A stretch of 64,000 nt of DNA. It comes from Chloroflexota bacterium (GTDB taxonomy: Bacteria; Chloroflexota; Anaerolineae; Anaerolineales; Villigracilaceae). The notes beneath the pieces were generated by a model. The model made no database searches. It was not told where the DNA came from and worked only from the letters and a program-made list of their open reading frames with translations. Made by a program: the position numbers and the translations under genes. The first letter of the stretch is position 1; each line of letters opens with the position of its first letter. The stretch lies in assembly GCA_019873655.1 (NCBI GenBank), contig JAIOAU010000004.1:141982-205981 (forward strand), given 5' to 3'. Shown here piece by piece: positions 1 to 9,108 of the stretch.

Positions 1-626
1 TGGTGGGCCAGCCAGGAGGGTTCGAAGGCAAAGCCCGCCACCCGTTTCATGCGCAGAAATTCGAGCAGCGACCCCAGCGAGAGCACGCGGTGAACCGCCA
101 GGACGGCCGGCGGGAAGAATTCGCTGCCATGCAGGTAAATGTAATACAACTGGAACAGGCACCAGGCGACGATGAGAACGCCGCCCATGTTGATGAGCGC
201 CAGCAGGGGCCGGTATTCGGCCGGATCGCGCAGGGCGACCGCGAAGAAGAGGAAACAGGCGCAGCCGACCAGCAGGGTCAGCAGGGCCGAGAGGACTTCG
301 CGCGGCGGGTTGATGCCTTTGTAGAACGGCAGATCGGCAGAGAAGAAAGACAGCAGCGAAGACAACAGCGCCGCGCCCGCGAAAGCCGCCAGCGGGACGA
401 TTTCGCCCGGCCAGCGCTCGCCGCCCAGCCAGACCGTCGGCAGGTAGAACGCCAGCCCCAGGGCGACGAAGACCAGCGAGGGCGGCGCGACCATCGTCCC
501 GCCCATCAGCCGCGAGAGGAGGGGCAGGCTGGTCAGCGGCAGGAGCAGGACGGCCGCCAGGGCGCAGAACCGCGTCAGCGGGCGCGCCAGGTGGGCGTAC
601 CCCTCGAGGGCGGCGCGCAGCCTCAT
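1..626 (-). CDS. O-antigen ligase/polymerase-like membrane protein (3' part cut off)
   Basis: The reading frame starts with ATG at 626 and runs off the left edge, so about 208 residues of the N-terminal part are visible. The translation begins MRLRAALEGYAHLARPL and contains repeated hydrophobic stretches (for example LVFVALGLAFYLPTVWLGG), which fits a multi-spanning inner-membrane protein. Its place directly after a Wzz-like gene, with an ATGA overlap, and at the end of a glycan locus suggests a Wzy polymerase or WaaL-type O-antigen ligase. The diagnostic periplasmic loop lies outside the window, so the family call is inference. Confidence 0.6.
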   Translation of the reverse strand, partial: MRLRAALEGYAHLARPLTRFCALAAVLLLPLTSLPLLSRLMGGTMVAPPSLVFVALGLAFYLPTVWLGGERWPGEIVPLAAFAGAALLSSLLSFFSADLPFYKGINPPREVLSALLTLLVGCACFLFFAVALRDPAEYRPLLALINMGGVLIVAWCLFQLYYIYLHGSEFFPPAVLAVHRVLSLGSLLEFLRMKRVAGFAFEPSWLAH

Positions 627-1426
627 GCGGCCCTCCCCCGGCGCGGCAGGCCGGCCGCGACCAGCAGGACGCCCGCCAGCCAGCCCAGGGCCGCTCCCGC
701 CAGTAACAAAACGCCCGCCGCGTGGCGCTGCGGCGCAGCCGGGACCTCGGCCAGGCGCACCAGTTCGAGGCGGATGGCCGGGTCGAGGCGGCGGCTGGCG
801 GCGCGCTCCCGCTCCAGGCGGGCAGTCGCCTCGTTCAGGCGGGCGCTGACCTCGGCGGCGGAGGCAAAATTCGTCCCGGCGCAGGCGTTGCCGGCGGCCA
901 GGTCGCCGCCGGAGAAACAGGTCTCCAGCAGAGCCAGTTCGAGGCTCGATTCCCAGGCGGCGACAGCGTGGCCGTAGGCCTCCTGCAGGACGGGATCGGC
1001 GGCCTGCGCCCAGGCGTTCGCCAGGCGGGCGGCCGTCTGCGGGTCGGCGGCGCGGGCGGTGAACATCCAGGTGGTGTAGTAGCGGTCGAGGCGGACGCGG
1101 GCGCGGAATTCGTCCTCCGAGATCGAGAGGCCCTCCGCCTGCAAGCGCCGGACGGCCCCGGCGATGACGTCGTCGGCGTAAATCAGGTCGTCCACCGCGC
1201 CGAGCGGCTCTCGCAGGTCGAGCGCGACGATGTACTCCAGGTGATGTTCGGCGGCGAACAATTCGAAATCGAAGGAGACGTAATACTCGGCCTGCGCCAC
1301 ATAGACGGGCGGCAGGAAGGCGGCCGCGGCGCGCCCCAGCAGGGCGCCCAGGACGGCCAGGAGGACCATCAGCCACCAGCCGCGCAGGAGACGGTTCAGG
1401 ACGGTCAGCGGGTCAAATGCGTTCAT
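623..1426 (-). CDS. Wzz-like polysaccharide chain-length determinant
   Basis: This 267-residue protein has the two-membrane-segment layout of polysaccharide co-polymerases. One helix lies near residues 17-38 (WWLMVLLAVLGALLG) and is followed by the typical PPVYVAQAEYYV stretch. A long charged periplasmic region follows, and a second helix lies near residues 235-260 close to the C-terminus. No tyrosine-kinase domain is fused. Such proteins set the modal chain length of Wzy-dependent glycans. The gene overlaps its upstream neighbour by 14 bases and its downstream neighbour by ATGA, so coupled translation with the initiating transferase and the putative polymerase is likely. Confidence 0.75.
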   Translation of the reverse strand: MNAFDPLTVLNRLLRGWWLMVLLAVLGALLGRAAAAFLPPVYVAQAEYYVSFDFELFAAEHHLEYIVALDLREPLGAVDDLIYADDVIAGAVRRLQAEGLSISEDEFRARVRLDRYYTTWMFTARAADPQTAARLANAWAQAADPVLQEAYGHAVAAWESSLELALLETCFSGGDLAAGNACAGTNFASAAEVSARLNEATARLERERAASRRLDPAIRLELVRLAEVPAAPQRHAAGVLLLAGAALGWLAGVLLVAAGLPRRGRAA

Positions 1427-2468
1427 TGCGAATCCCCAACCACAGAATGAGTCCGCCGCCCGCCAGACAGACCGCCAGGAAGATGAGGTTGGCCGTCAGC
1501 GGACTCTGGCCGAGGGCGATGAAGGCGATGCAGCCCAGGACGATCGTCTGCATGTGCATGACCATCACGGCGCGCTTGGAATCCAGCCCCAGGGCGACCA
1601 GGCGGTGGTAGGTGTGGTCGCGGCCAGCCTTGTAGATGGGCATGCGGCGCAGCAGGCGCGAGAAGGTGACCAGGGTGGTGTCGAAAATCGGCAGGCCGAG
1701 GATGAGAATGGGCACGAACCAGGAGGACGCCAGCGGACGCTGGCCGGGGGTGAAGAGAATCGCGATCGCCGCCAGCCAGAAGCCGAAGGTCTGCGCGCCC
1801 GAATCGCCCAGGAAGAGGCGGGCCGGGGTGGTGTTGTAGAAATACAGGCCCAGGCAGATGCCCAGCAGGAGGGTCATCAGATGCAGTAGCGGCTCCTGCG
1901 ACCCCAACAGGCCGACCAGAATCATGAAGGCCAGGGCGATGCCGCTCGTGCCGATGACGATGCCGTCCATGCTGTCGATCAGGTTCATGGCGTTGGTGAT
2001 GCCGATCAGCCAGAACAGCGTGATGAACCAGTTGCCCCAGTCGAGGATCGCGCCGCTCAGGCCGAGGAAGCCAGGCTGAAGGATTTGCACATAGACCCCC
2101 AGCCAGATGAGCAAGACGCTGGCAAGCGCCTGGCCGATCAGTTTCAGCCAGGGAGGCAGGCGCTTGTAGTCATCCCACAGCCCGAAGGCAAAGACGACCA
2201 GCCCGGGCAGCAGAATCCGCCACAGGGCCGACATGGCCGCCGCGCCGACGACCAGCCCGCCCAGGACGACCGAGGCGACCAGGGCGACGCCGCCCGCCAG
2301 CGGGGTGGGCGCATCGTGCTGTTTGTGCGGCAGGACGCCCGGCACGTCCATCGGGCCGACGCGCCGCGCCAGCCGGATGGCCAGCCAGCCCATGACCAGC
2401 GCCAGAGCCATTCCAACCAGAATGTTGATGAACAAATATGAAGGAAAGACAAGCGTTGGGTCGTCCAT
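1413..2468 (-). CDS. Undecaprenyl-phosphate sugar-1-phosphate transferase (WecA/TagO/MraY family)
   Basis: The 351-residue polytopic protein carries the hallmarks of polyprenol-phosphate HexNAc-1-phosphate transferases. These are an Asp-Asp motif DDYKR at 99-103, NAMNLIDSMDG at 159-169 with its catalytic Asp residues, GDSGAQ at 221-226, and the histidine motif GRDHTYHRL at 282-290. It should transfer a HexNAc-1-phosphate from a UDP-sugar to undecaprenyl phosphate in the inner membrane and so start repeat-unit synthesis. The start ATG at 2468 was preferred over the much longer upstream frame because the protein then aligns with the usual family N-terminus and sits two bases after the preceding stop. 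Confidence 0.88.
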   Translation of the reverse strand: MDDPTLVFPSYLFINILVGMALALVMGWLAIRLARRVGPMDVPGVLPHKQHDAPTPLAGGVALVASVVLGGLVVGAAAMSALWRILLPGLVVFAFGLWDDYKRLPPWLKLIGQALASVLLIWLGVYVQILQPGFLGLSGAILDWGNWFITLFWLIGITNAMNLIDSMDGIVIGTSGIALAFMILVGLLGSQEPLLHLMTLLLGICLGLYFYNTTPARLFLGDSGAQTFGFWLAAIAILFTPGQRPLASSWFVPILILGLPIFDTTLVTFSRLLRRMPIYKAGRDHTYHRLVALGLDSKRAVMVMHMQTIVLGCIAFIALGQSPLTANLIFLAVCLAGGGLILWLGIRNERI

Positions 2469-2470
2469 TC

Positions 2471-3592
2471 TCACAGACCTTTCAGCCCGGCGCGGGCGTA
2501 GATGCGCAGGGTCTCCTCGTTGACGCGGGCGGTGGAAAATTCGGCCTCGACCATCCGGCGCCCGGCCGCGCCCATCCGCTGACGCAGGGCGGGATCGGCG
2601 ATCAGCGTCTTCAGCGCCTCGGCCAGGGCGCGGGCGTCGCGCGGCGGGACCAGCAGGCCGGTCTCGCCGTGGCGGACGGCGTGACGGCAGCCCGGCGCAT
2701 CGGTCGCCACCACCGGGCGTCCGCAGGCGGCGGCCTCGATGATCGTCGTCGGCAGGCCCTCGCGGTAGGAGGGCAGACAGAAGATGTGCGCCTCGGCCAG
2801 CACTTTCTCCATGTCGCTGCGCCAGCCCCAGTACTCGACCGCGCCCTCGGCGTCCCAGGCCTGGAGTTGTTCCTCCGAAATCGAGGCCGGATTGCCCGGG
2901 TCCGGGCGGCCGACCAGGGCGACGCGCGCCTGGAGGCCCTCCGCCCTCAACAGGCGGGAGGCCTCCACCAGTTCGCGGATGCCCTTGTCCCACAGCATGC
3001 GCCCGGCGAAGACGATCAGCGGCGCGCCCGGCGGCTCCGGCTGCGGACGGTAGGCCTCGATGTCCACGCCAGCGCTGCGCACCACGTGCGAGCGTTCGGG
3101 GCCGGTCAGCCGGCGGGCGATGAAGAACTGGCGGTCTTCTTCGTTGTCGAAGACGGCCTGGGTGCGCGCCAGCGCCAGCCGGTACCAGGTCTCGGCCAGC
3201 CAGCGCAGGGCGGCGCGCCCGGCCCCGCCCTGGCCGAAGACGTAGCCCAGGCCGGTCACGCCGTTGATGACGCAGTCCACGCCTGCCAGCCAGGCCGCCA
3301 GCGAACCGTAGAGGACGCACTTGATGGTGAAATGATGCACGAGGACGGGCCGCTCGCGGCGGTAGAGGCGCGTCAGCGCCAGGATGGCGCCAGCCTCGCG
3401 CAGCGGGTTCATGCTGGTGCGCGTCAGCGGGAGGGGCAGCCAGCGGAAACCGGCCTCCTGCAGGGCGGCGACGTACTCGCCCGGCGGCGAGACCAGAATC
3501 ACCTCGGCCCCGCGGGCGCGCAGGAAATGCGCCTGCGCCTGGCGGAAGCGGTAGAGGTACCAGTCGGTGTTGGCGACCAGGGCAATCTTCAT
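2471..3592 (-). CDS. Glycosyltransferase family 4 (GT-B)
   Basis: The protein has 373 residues and starts MKIALVANTDWYLYRFR, typical of GT4 enzymes of the CapM/PglA sort that act early in lipid-linked repeat-unit assembly. The C-terminal nucleotide-sugar domain shows FAGRMLWDKG near 195-204 and the E-x7-E element EGLPTTIIE at 278-286. The frame stays open far upstream, but that extension has no family resemblance and overlaps the neighbouring gene, so ATG at 3592 was chosen. It lies between another GT4 gene and the initiating transferase. Donor and acceptor sugars cannot be read from sequence. Confidence 0.85.
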   Translation of the reverse strand: MKIALVANTDWYLYRFRQAQAHFLRARGAEVILVSPPGEYVAALQEAGFRWLPLPLTRTSMNPLREAGAILALTRLYRRERPVLVHHFTIKCVLYGSLAAWLAGVDCVINGVTGLGYVFGQGGAGRAALRWLAETWYRLALARTQAVFDNEEDRQFFIARRLTGPERSHVVRSAGVDIEAYRPQPEPPGAPLIVFAGRMLWDKGIRELVEASRLLRAEGLQARVALVGRPDPGNPASISEEQLQAWDAEGAVEYWGWRSDMEKVLAEAHIFCLPSYREGLPTTIIEAAACGRPVVATDAPGCRHAVRHGETGLLVPPRDARALAEALKTLIADPALRQRMGAAGRRMVEAEFSTARVNEETLRIYARAGLKGL

Positions 3593-3597
3593 GGCGG

Positions 3598-4740
3598 TCA
3601 CAGTCGGCCTTCTATTATATCCTCGTACAGGCGGGCGTAAGCGGCGGCCATCTTTTCCAGGCTGTAATGGTCTTCGACGCGCTGACGGGCGGCGCGCCCG
3701 AGCGCCTGCCGGGCCGACGGCGGGAGGGCGAGCAGCGCCTCCCAGGCCTCGGCCAGCGCTTGGGGATGGCGCGGCGGAACGACCCGCCCCGTCTCGCCGA
3801 GGAGGAGGGCGGCGTCGCCGACGTCGGTCGAGACGCAAGGGACGCCGCAGGCCATGGCCTCGCCCAAGACGAGCGGAAAGGCCTCGCCCCACGAACTGAG
3901 CGTCGCCAGGTCGAGGGCGGCGGTCAGGGACGGGGCGTCGGCGCGCAGGCCGAGCAAATGGACGACGCCCTCCAGCCCTTCCTCGCGCACCCAGGCGGCC
4001 AGGCCGGGATTGTCGGGCGCGACGTCCCTGCCCCACAGGACGAAGCGGACCTCCGGCCGCCGGCGGCGCAACAGGGCGGCGGCGCGCAGGAAGTTGCGAT
4101 GGTCCTTGTGCGGGTCGAAGCGGGCCGCCATGCCGATGAGGAGCGTCTCGGCGGGCAGGCCCAGTTCGGCGCGCAGACGCGCCCGCGCCGCCGGGTCGGG
4201 CCGGAAACGTCCCAGGTCGATGCCGTTGGGGATGACCGTCATGCGCGCCGCGGCGTAGCCGATGGCCGCGTGGGTGCGGCGCGCCGCCTCGGCACAGCAG
4301 ACGATGGCCCGCGGCAGGCGGCGCGACAGGCGGGCGTTCAGGCGGATGATGAGGCGGGTGGCCGGTTTGAGGCCGCTCATCTCGCCGACCGTCAGATGAA
4401 CGCCCCAGACGACCGGCGGACGGCCGGCCAGCGGCGCGGCCAGGCCGCCGAGGAAGTCGGCGTGGTACATCCAGGTCTGGACGAGGGCCGGGCGAAAGCG
4501 GCGCAGGTGGGCGACCAGGCGCAGGTAGCCGCGCGGGTCGGGCGCGCCCGGCTTCATGTCCAGGAGGTGAACCGGCACGCCCAGGGCGCGGATTCGCTCG
4601 GCCAGCGGCGCTTCGGCGGAGAGCGAGAAGACCTCGCATTCGAACCGCCGGCGGTCGAGGCGGGTCAGCAGGTTGAGCAGGGTCATCTCAGCGCCGCCGA
4701 CTCCCAGGCCGGTGGCGACGTGGGCGAGGCGGAGGCTCAT
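3598..4740 (-). CDS. Glycosyltransferase family 4 (GT-B)
   Basis: This is a 380-residue GT4 enzyme. The N-terminal acceptor domain begins with a glycine-rich GLGVGGAE loop at 11-18. PNGID is at 171-175, AARFDPHKD near 205-213, and the donor-binding E-x7-E stretch EAFPLVLGE at 286-294. The start ATG at 4740 overlaps the stop of the upstream GT4 gene by ATGA, so the two are probably translationally coupled and act in the same chain. Linkage and sugar are unknown. Confidence 0.85.
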   Translation of the reverse strand: MSLRLAHVATGLGVGGAEMTLLNLLTRLDRRRFECEVFSLSAEAPLAERIRALGVPVHLLDMKPGAPDPRGYLRLVAHLRRFRPALVQTWMYHADFLGGLAAPLAGRPPVVWGVHLTVGEMSGLKPATRLIIRLNARLSRRLPRAIVCCAEAARRTHAAIGYAAARMTVIPNGIDLGRFRPDPAARARLRAELGLPAETLLIGMAARFDPHKDHRNFLRAAALLRRRRPEVRFVLWGRDVAPDNPGLAAWVREEGLEGVVHLLGLRADAPSLTAALDLATLSSWGEAFPLVLGEAMACGVPCVSTDVGDAALLLGETGRVVPPRHPQALAEAWEALLALPPSARQALGRAARQRVEDHYSLEKMAAAYARLYEDIIEGRL

Positions 4741-5840
4741 GAACCGCCTCCCAGGAGCAAGGGCAGGTAACGTTTCAGGGCGGCCTCGACCGAAAAATCC
4801 TGCGCCCGCGCCTGCAGGGAGTCGACCGGCAGAGGCAGGTCGAGCGCGGCCTGGATGGCCCCCGCCAGGGCGGCGGCGTCGCCGACCGGCGCGAGGCGGC
4901 CGTAGCGCCCTTGGGCCAGAATCTCGGCCGGGCCGGACGGGCAGTCGGTGGCGACGACCTGCGTCCCGCAGGCCAGGGCCTCGACCAGGACGTTGCCGAA
5001 GCCCTCCCAGGCGGAGGAGAGCGCCAGCACGGCGCTGCGTTTCATGTAGCGGTAAGGGTTGGGGTCGAATCCGGCGAACTGCGCCTCGTCGGCGAGGCCG
5101 AGCGAGGCGGCCAGGGCCTGCAACTCGTCCCGCAACTCGCCCTCGCCGAGGATGAGCAGCCGCGCTGGCCGGCGGGCGCGCAGCAGAGCGAAAGCGCGCA
5201 GGAGGGTGGGATAATCCTTGGCCGCCGTCAGGCGTCCGACCGCCAAGATGACCGGCGGCGCGCCGGGCGCGAACCAGGGATGGTCGAGCGGGGCTTTGGC
5301 CAGGGCTGCAATTTCGGGCGAGAGGACGGGATTGTAGATGACGCTCACCTTTTCCGGCTTCAGGCCGAGGGCGGTCAGACCCGCCGCCACGCCGCGCGAG
5401 ACGGCCGCCACGCCGTCGGCGCGCGGATAGAGCCAGCGCACCAGCAGGGGGAAAAACCGCTCCCAGCGCCGGACGCCATGCCGGGCCGCCGGGGCCAGGT
5501 CGTTGTGTTCGACCAGAATCAGGCGCGCCGCCGAGCCTGCCCAAGCGCGGGCCAGGACGGCCAGGAGGTTGAGGTAGGTCAGGTTCGACAGCAGGGCGCG
5601 GGGACGCTCGCGGCGCAGGTAGCGGACCAGGGCGGGCAGCGCCGCGAGGGCGCGGCGGGCGCCCAGGTCGACGCGGCGGACGCGCCGGTCGAGGAGGGGC
5701 AGGAAATCCCCTTCGGCGCGGAGAAGCAGCATATCCACGGCGTGGCCGCGCTCGACCAGGCCGCGCGCCAGGTTGAGCATCACGCGTTCCGCGCCGCCCG
5801 CGCCCAGGCCGGGCAGGAGGATGGCGAGACGGCCGCTCAC
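4737..5840 (-). CDS. Glycosyltransferase family 4 (GT-B)
   Basis: The 367-residue GT4 enzyme has the GLGAGGAERV loop at 11-20, the inter-domain VGRLTAAKDYPTLL at 201-214, and EGFGNVLVEALACG from 279, which contains the E-x7-E pair. It resembles the GalNAc/glucosyl GT4 enzymes common in Gram-negative O-unit clusters (PglJ/WbnK-like layout), but specificity is not predictable. ATGA overlaps at both ends place it in the middle of a tightly coupled block of transferase genes. Confidence 0.85.
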   Translation of the reverse strand: MSGRLAILLPGLGAGGAERVMLNLARGLVERGHAVDMLLLRAEGDFLPLLDRRVRRVDLGARRALAALPALVRYLRRERPRALLSNLTYLNLLAVLARAWAGSAARLILVEHNDLAPAARHGVRRWERFFPLLVRWLYPRADGVAAVSRGVAAGLTALGLKPEKVSVIYNPVLSPEIAALAKAPLDHPWFAPGAPPVILAVGRLTAAKDYPTLLRAFALLRARRPARLLILGEGELRDELQALAASLGLADEAQFAGFDPNPYRYMKRSAVLALSSAWEGFGNVLVEALACGTQVVATDCPSGPAEILAQGRYGRLAPVGDAAALAGAIQAALDLPLPVDSLQARAQDFSVEAALKRYLPLLLGGGS

Positions 5841-6760
5841 TGCAGCGCGCCTCCCCGCGCCAGGCGGCGCAACGCGTAGCGGAGAAAGGTCAGGGCGAAG
5901 AGCGGGTCGCGGCGGAAGCCGGCGCGCAGGCCCTCGAGGGCGTAGGACCAGCGGCGGTGGTAGAGGGCGGTGGCGGCCAGGCGGTAGGCGTATTCGCCGT
6001 GAGCGCGCCGCATCGCCCGCCGGGCCTCGGCGGGCAGGTCGGGGCGGGCCAGGAAGGCAGCCAGCATGCGCAAATCCTCGCGGTTGACTTCCATCCGCCG
6101 CGCCCCGTAGACCGGGTGGCGGGAATCTTCGAGATGAAAGGTGGCCGAGCCGGCGTGCTGGCAGTAGCGGTACACCGGCCGTTCGAGCGGCGCGGGACGG
6201 ACGCCGGCCAGGGCCAGGCGGATGAGGAGGTCGCGGTCGGCGACCAGGCGGAAGTCGGGGTTGAAGAGGCCCACCTGCTCGAAGACCGTCCGGCGGAAGA
6301 ACCAGCCGTTGGGGACCGGGGCCTCGACGATGCGCCGCCAGAAATCCTCGTCGGAGACGGGCGGATCGACGCGCAGCAGCCGCTCGCCGGAGGCGGTCTG
6401 CTCGAAGGTCTCGGCCGCGCCGGAGACGGCCAGCGCCTCGGGATGCGAGTCGAAGACCCCGGCGATGGCGGCAAACGCCCCGGGCGGGTAGAGGTCGTCG
6501 GTGTTGAGCCAGGCGATCACCTCGCCGCGCGCCAGGCGGATGCCCTTGTTGATGGCGTCGTACATGCCGCGGTCCGGTTCGCTGACGATGCGCAGGTGGG
6601 GGTAACGCGCCAGGACGTCGAGCGTGCCGTCGGTCGAGCCGCCGTCCACGACGATGTGCTCCCAGCGCGGATAGTCCTGCGCCAGGACGCTTTCGATGGC
6701 GGCGGGGATCATGCCGGCGCGATTGTAAGAGGGGGTGATGATGCTGAAGAAGAGGCTCAT
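5837..6760 (-). CDS. Glycosyltransferase family 2 (GT-A)
   Basis: The 307-residue GT2 enzyme has the expected GT-A fold signature: FSIITPSYNRAGMIPAAIES at the N-terminus, VDGGSTDGT at 38-46 for nucleotide binding, and the metal-binding region WLNTDD ending near residue 89. The long C-terminal helix-rich part is usual for WcaA/WfgS-like capsule transferases. ATG at 6760 overlaps the upstream stop by ATGA. It should add one sugar of the repeat unit on the cytoplasmic face of the membrane. Confidence 0.86.
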   Translation of the reverse strand: MSLFFSIITPSYNRAGMIPAAIESVLAQDYPRWEHIVVDGGSTDGTLDVLARYPHLRIVSEPDRGMYDAINKGIRLARGEVIAWLNTDDLYPPGAFAAIAGVFDSHPEALAVSGAAETFEQTASGERLLRVDPPVSDEDFWRRIVEAPVPNGWFFRRTVFEQVGLFNPDFRLVADRDLLIRLALAGVRPAPLERPVYRYCQHAGSATFHLEDSRHPVYGARRMEVNREDLRMLAAFLARPDLPAEARRAMRRAHGEYAYRLAATALYHRRWSYALEGLRAGFRRDPLFALTFLRYALRRLARGGALQ

Positions 6761-7518
6761 GCGAAGAGCGAGTCGTACTCCACTTTGGGGAAGACGGTCA
6801 ACTTGCCGCCGATGGTGGCGTCCAGCACCTGGCGGCCGGCGCGCTCGTAGGCCTGCCGGGCCAGGCGGTAGGCGATTTCGGAGGTCTCAAGGTCGGGGAG
6901 TTCCCAGCGGAAACCCTTGCCGAAGTAGTGGGGCGAGAAGTGGTTGGGATCGTCGCCCTGCGAGGTGACGGCCTGCCCGGCCGGCCCCTGGGTGACGAAG
7001 TTGTGGTCCACGCCGACCAGGATGACCTGCTCGAAGCCCAGATGGTAGGCGATCTGCAGCGCCACGTAGGTGACGGTCGCCCCCGGCCAGAGCGGGCGGC
7101 GGACGTCGGCGGTGAAGCCGCGCCCGGGGCAGGAGGCGTTGAAGAAGACCGTATCGGCGGTCACGCCCGGCAGGTCGCGGCGCGACCCCCAGGGCAGGAA
7201 CTTGGGCATGGGCAGGTCGAGAATCTCGGCCGCGCACTGACGGATGACGAGGTGATTGACCGAGACGAAATAGGTGGTGTGGAAACCGAGTTCGGGGAAG
7301 AGCAGGTAGACGCGGTTCATCCCGAAGGTGTATTCGCCGCGCAGTTTGCTCAGGTCGGTGCGGCGCAGGCTGGGGCCGTTGCCTAGGATGAAGCAGCGTT
7401 TGCCGCGCTGGCTGTCCTTCCATTCCGTCAGCAGGCGGCGGCTCTGGCGGCCCCAGGGATGAACGGCCATGTCCAGGCGGTGCTTGAGGCAGCGCGCCAG
7501 TTCGAGGGGCAGGTTCAT
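6757..7518 (-). CDS. DUF115-like Rossmann-fold protein of a glycan locus
   Basis: This 253-residue protein contains the loop RCFILGNGPSL (GNGPSL at 46-51), a middle region with FVSVNHL, and VILVGVDHNF near 165-174. These are features of the MptE-like/DUF115 family often met in flagellin-glycosylation and capsule clusters, where some members act on nonulosonates. The exact reaction is not known. The start ATG at 7518 overlaps the preceding stop by ATGA. Its position two genes downstream of a sialic-acid synthase gene fits a role around nonulosonate-containing glycans, which is inference. Confidence 0.6.
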   Translation of the reverse strand: MNLPLELARCLKHRLDMAVHPWGRQSRRLLTEWKDSQRGKRCFILGNGPSLRRTDLSKLRGEYTFGMNRVYLLFPELGFHTTYFVSVNHLVIRQCAAEILDLPMPKFLPWGSRRDLPGVTADTVFFNASCPGRGFTADVRRPLWPGATVTYVALQIAYHLGFEQVILVGVDHNFVTQGPAGQAVTSQGDDPNHFSPHYFGKGFRWELPDLETSEIAYRLARQAYERAGRQVLDATIGGKLTVFPKVEYDSLFA

Positions 7519-9107
7519 ACGCTCTCCTTCAACAGGAAATCGCCGTCGTGCAGGATGCCGTCCACGATCGTCCGCAGGGTGGGGTGATTGAGGCTCAGGC
7601 GGGCGAGGGCCCCGGCCTTGAGGTGCACATAGCCGCGCTGACCGGAGGGGGTCAGGAAATCGTTGCAGGGCAGCGAGGTGCGGAACAGTTGATAGTAGAG
7701 GAAGCGGCGGGCGTGACGGCGGTGTTCGGCGGGCGGCGCGAGGCGCTCGGCCTGCAGGAAATCCTCCAGCATCCGCCGGTATTCCTCCACGCTGGAGGGG
7801 AAGAAGACGGTCGGATACTGGGTGAAGCGCGCCTTGCCGGCGCACAAGACCGCCGCGCCGAGAATCGAAGCCTCCAGGCCGATGGTGGAGTTGTAGATCA
7901 TGACGAACTTGGACCGCTGAATCAACTCGTAGGAACTCACGTACTGGTCGGAGGGGATGAAGACCAGATTGGGCAGGGCGGTCGCCCGGCGGGCCGCGAC
8001 CCAGTCGGCCACGCTCTCGCGGCTGGCCTTGCCGGGACGGGTCTCGTCGGGGTGGGCGCGCAGGACGAAGAGCGTCTCCGGATGCGCCCGGACGACCTCC
8101 AGCACCAGGTCGAGCCAGGTGAACATGTCGGGGAAGAGGACGTTGGAGTGCGGCTGGCTGGTGTCGAAGATGACGTTGGTGAAGACCGGCACGATCTGGC
8201 GGAAGGCGGCCGCCTTTTCGAGAAAGGCGGCGTCCAGGCCGCGCATTTCCGGCCAGAACTGGATGCCGGCCATGGTGAAGCGGCCCTGGAAGCGCTGCTC
8301 CAGGTAGGCGTCCAGGCGGGCGTTCTGGGCCGGGCTGAGGTCGAAGGAGTCGGGGATGGCGATGGGGTAGGCGGTCGCCTCGCCGAGGGTGAAGTAGGCG
8401 CTGAGGGGCTGCAGGCCGACCTCGTGGGTCGCCGTACGGATGCCGCGCCGCCGGGCCAGGAAGGCGGCGGTCGCTTCGGGGAAGAACTGGCCGTTGAAGA
8501 CCACCACCGCCTGCGGGTCGGTTTCGTCGAGCAGGCGCTCGAAGGCGCGCGCCACGCTCCAGGCCGAGAGGAGGAACTGGCGGAAGAGGAAACGGGTCGC
8601 TTCGTCATCGGCCAAATGATGGCGGCGCAAGCGCCAGCGGACCGAGGGCAGGACCAGCGCGCCGAGCGGAATCCCCTCGTGGGCGACCTGGGCCAGTTCG
8701 TCCACCGAGAGCGGTTCGAGGCGGGCGGCCAGGGCGGGGTCGGGCTGGTAGCCGAAGAAGCGGGTCGGCGCGCCGACGGCCTGGACGGAACTCTGGCGGA
8801 TGCACAGGCGGCAGGGCGGCGGCGACTCGGGGCGGTCGGGGTCGGCGCCCAGCACGCAGCGGGTCATGCCGGCGCGGCAGACGAAGTGGACGACCGGGGT
8901 TCCGGTCAGCCGCACCGCCCAGGCGGCCAGCAGCGAAAAGGCGGCGTTGAGGCTGAGTTCGTCGAGGCGGGTGGAGGCGTGGAAGAAGATCACCGGCCGC
9001 GCCCCGCGCCGGGGACGGGCGCGCAGGGCCAGCGCAGCCGAGAAGAGCGCCAGGCGTCCCTTGCCGCGCCAGAAATTCTGCAGCCGCCGGAGAGACCAGG
9101 CTCCCAT
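7515..9107 (-). CDS. KpsC/CDP-glycerol-transferase-like GT-B protein
   Basis: The 530-residue soluble protein has a C-terminal GT-B half with FVLRAHPDETR, SSYELIQRSKFVMIYNST and GLEASILGAAVL, the pattern of capsule-polysaccharide biosynthesis proteins related to KpsC/KpsS and CDP-glycerol glycerophosphotransferases. Four cysteines in the N-terminal part (C77, C84, C99 and C102) could bind a metal, which is not a standard feature of that family. Its gene follows neuB directly, one base after the neuB stop. Addition of a nonulosonic acid or another CMP/CDP-activated group is plausible, but this is inference. Confidence 0.65.
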   Translation of the reverse strand: MGAWSLRRLQNFWRGKGRLALFSAALALRARPRRGARPVIFFHASTRLDELSLNAAFSLLAAWAVRLTGTPVVHFVCRAGMTRCVLGADPDRPESPPPCRLCIRQSSVQAVGAPTRFFGYQPDPALAARLEPLSVDELAQVAHEGIPLGALVLPSVRWRLRRHHLADDEATRFLFRQFLLSAWSVARAFERLLDETDPQAVVVFNGQFFPEATAAFLARRRGIRTATHEVGLQPLSAYFTLGEATAYPIAIPDSFDLSPAQNARLDAYLEQRFQGRFTMAGIQFWPEMRGLDAAFLEKAAAFRQIVPVFTNVIFDTSQPHSNVLFPDMFTWLDLVLEVVRAHPETLFVLRAHPDETRPGKASRESVADWVAARRATALPNLVFIPSDQYVSSYELIQRSKFVMIYNSTIGLEASILGAAVLCAGKARFTQYPTVFFPSSVEEYRRMLEDFLQAERLAPPAEHRRHARRFLYYQLFRTSLPCNDFLTPSGQRGYVHLKAGALARLSLNHPTLRTIVDGILHDGDFLLKESV

Positions 9108-9108
9108 C

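Noticed and set aside
2471..4639. Extended 722-residue version of the GT4 protein
   Set aside because: The added N-terminal part is an Arg/Pro-rich shadow of the neighbouring GT4 gene. The internal ATG at 3592 gives a normal family length.
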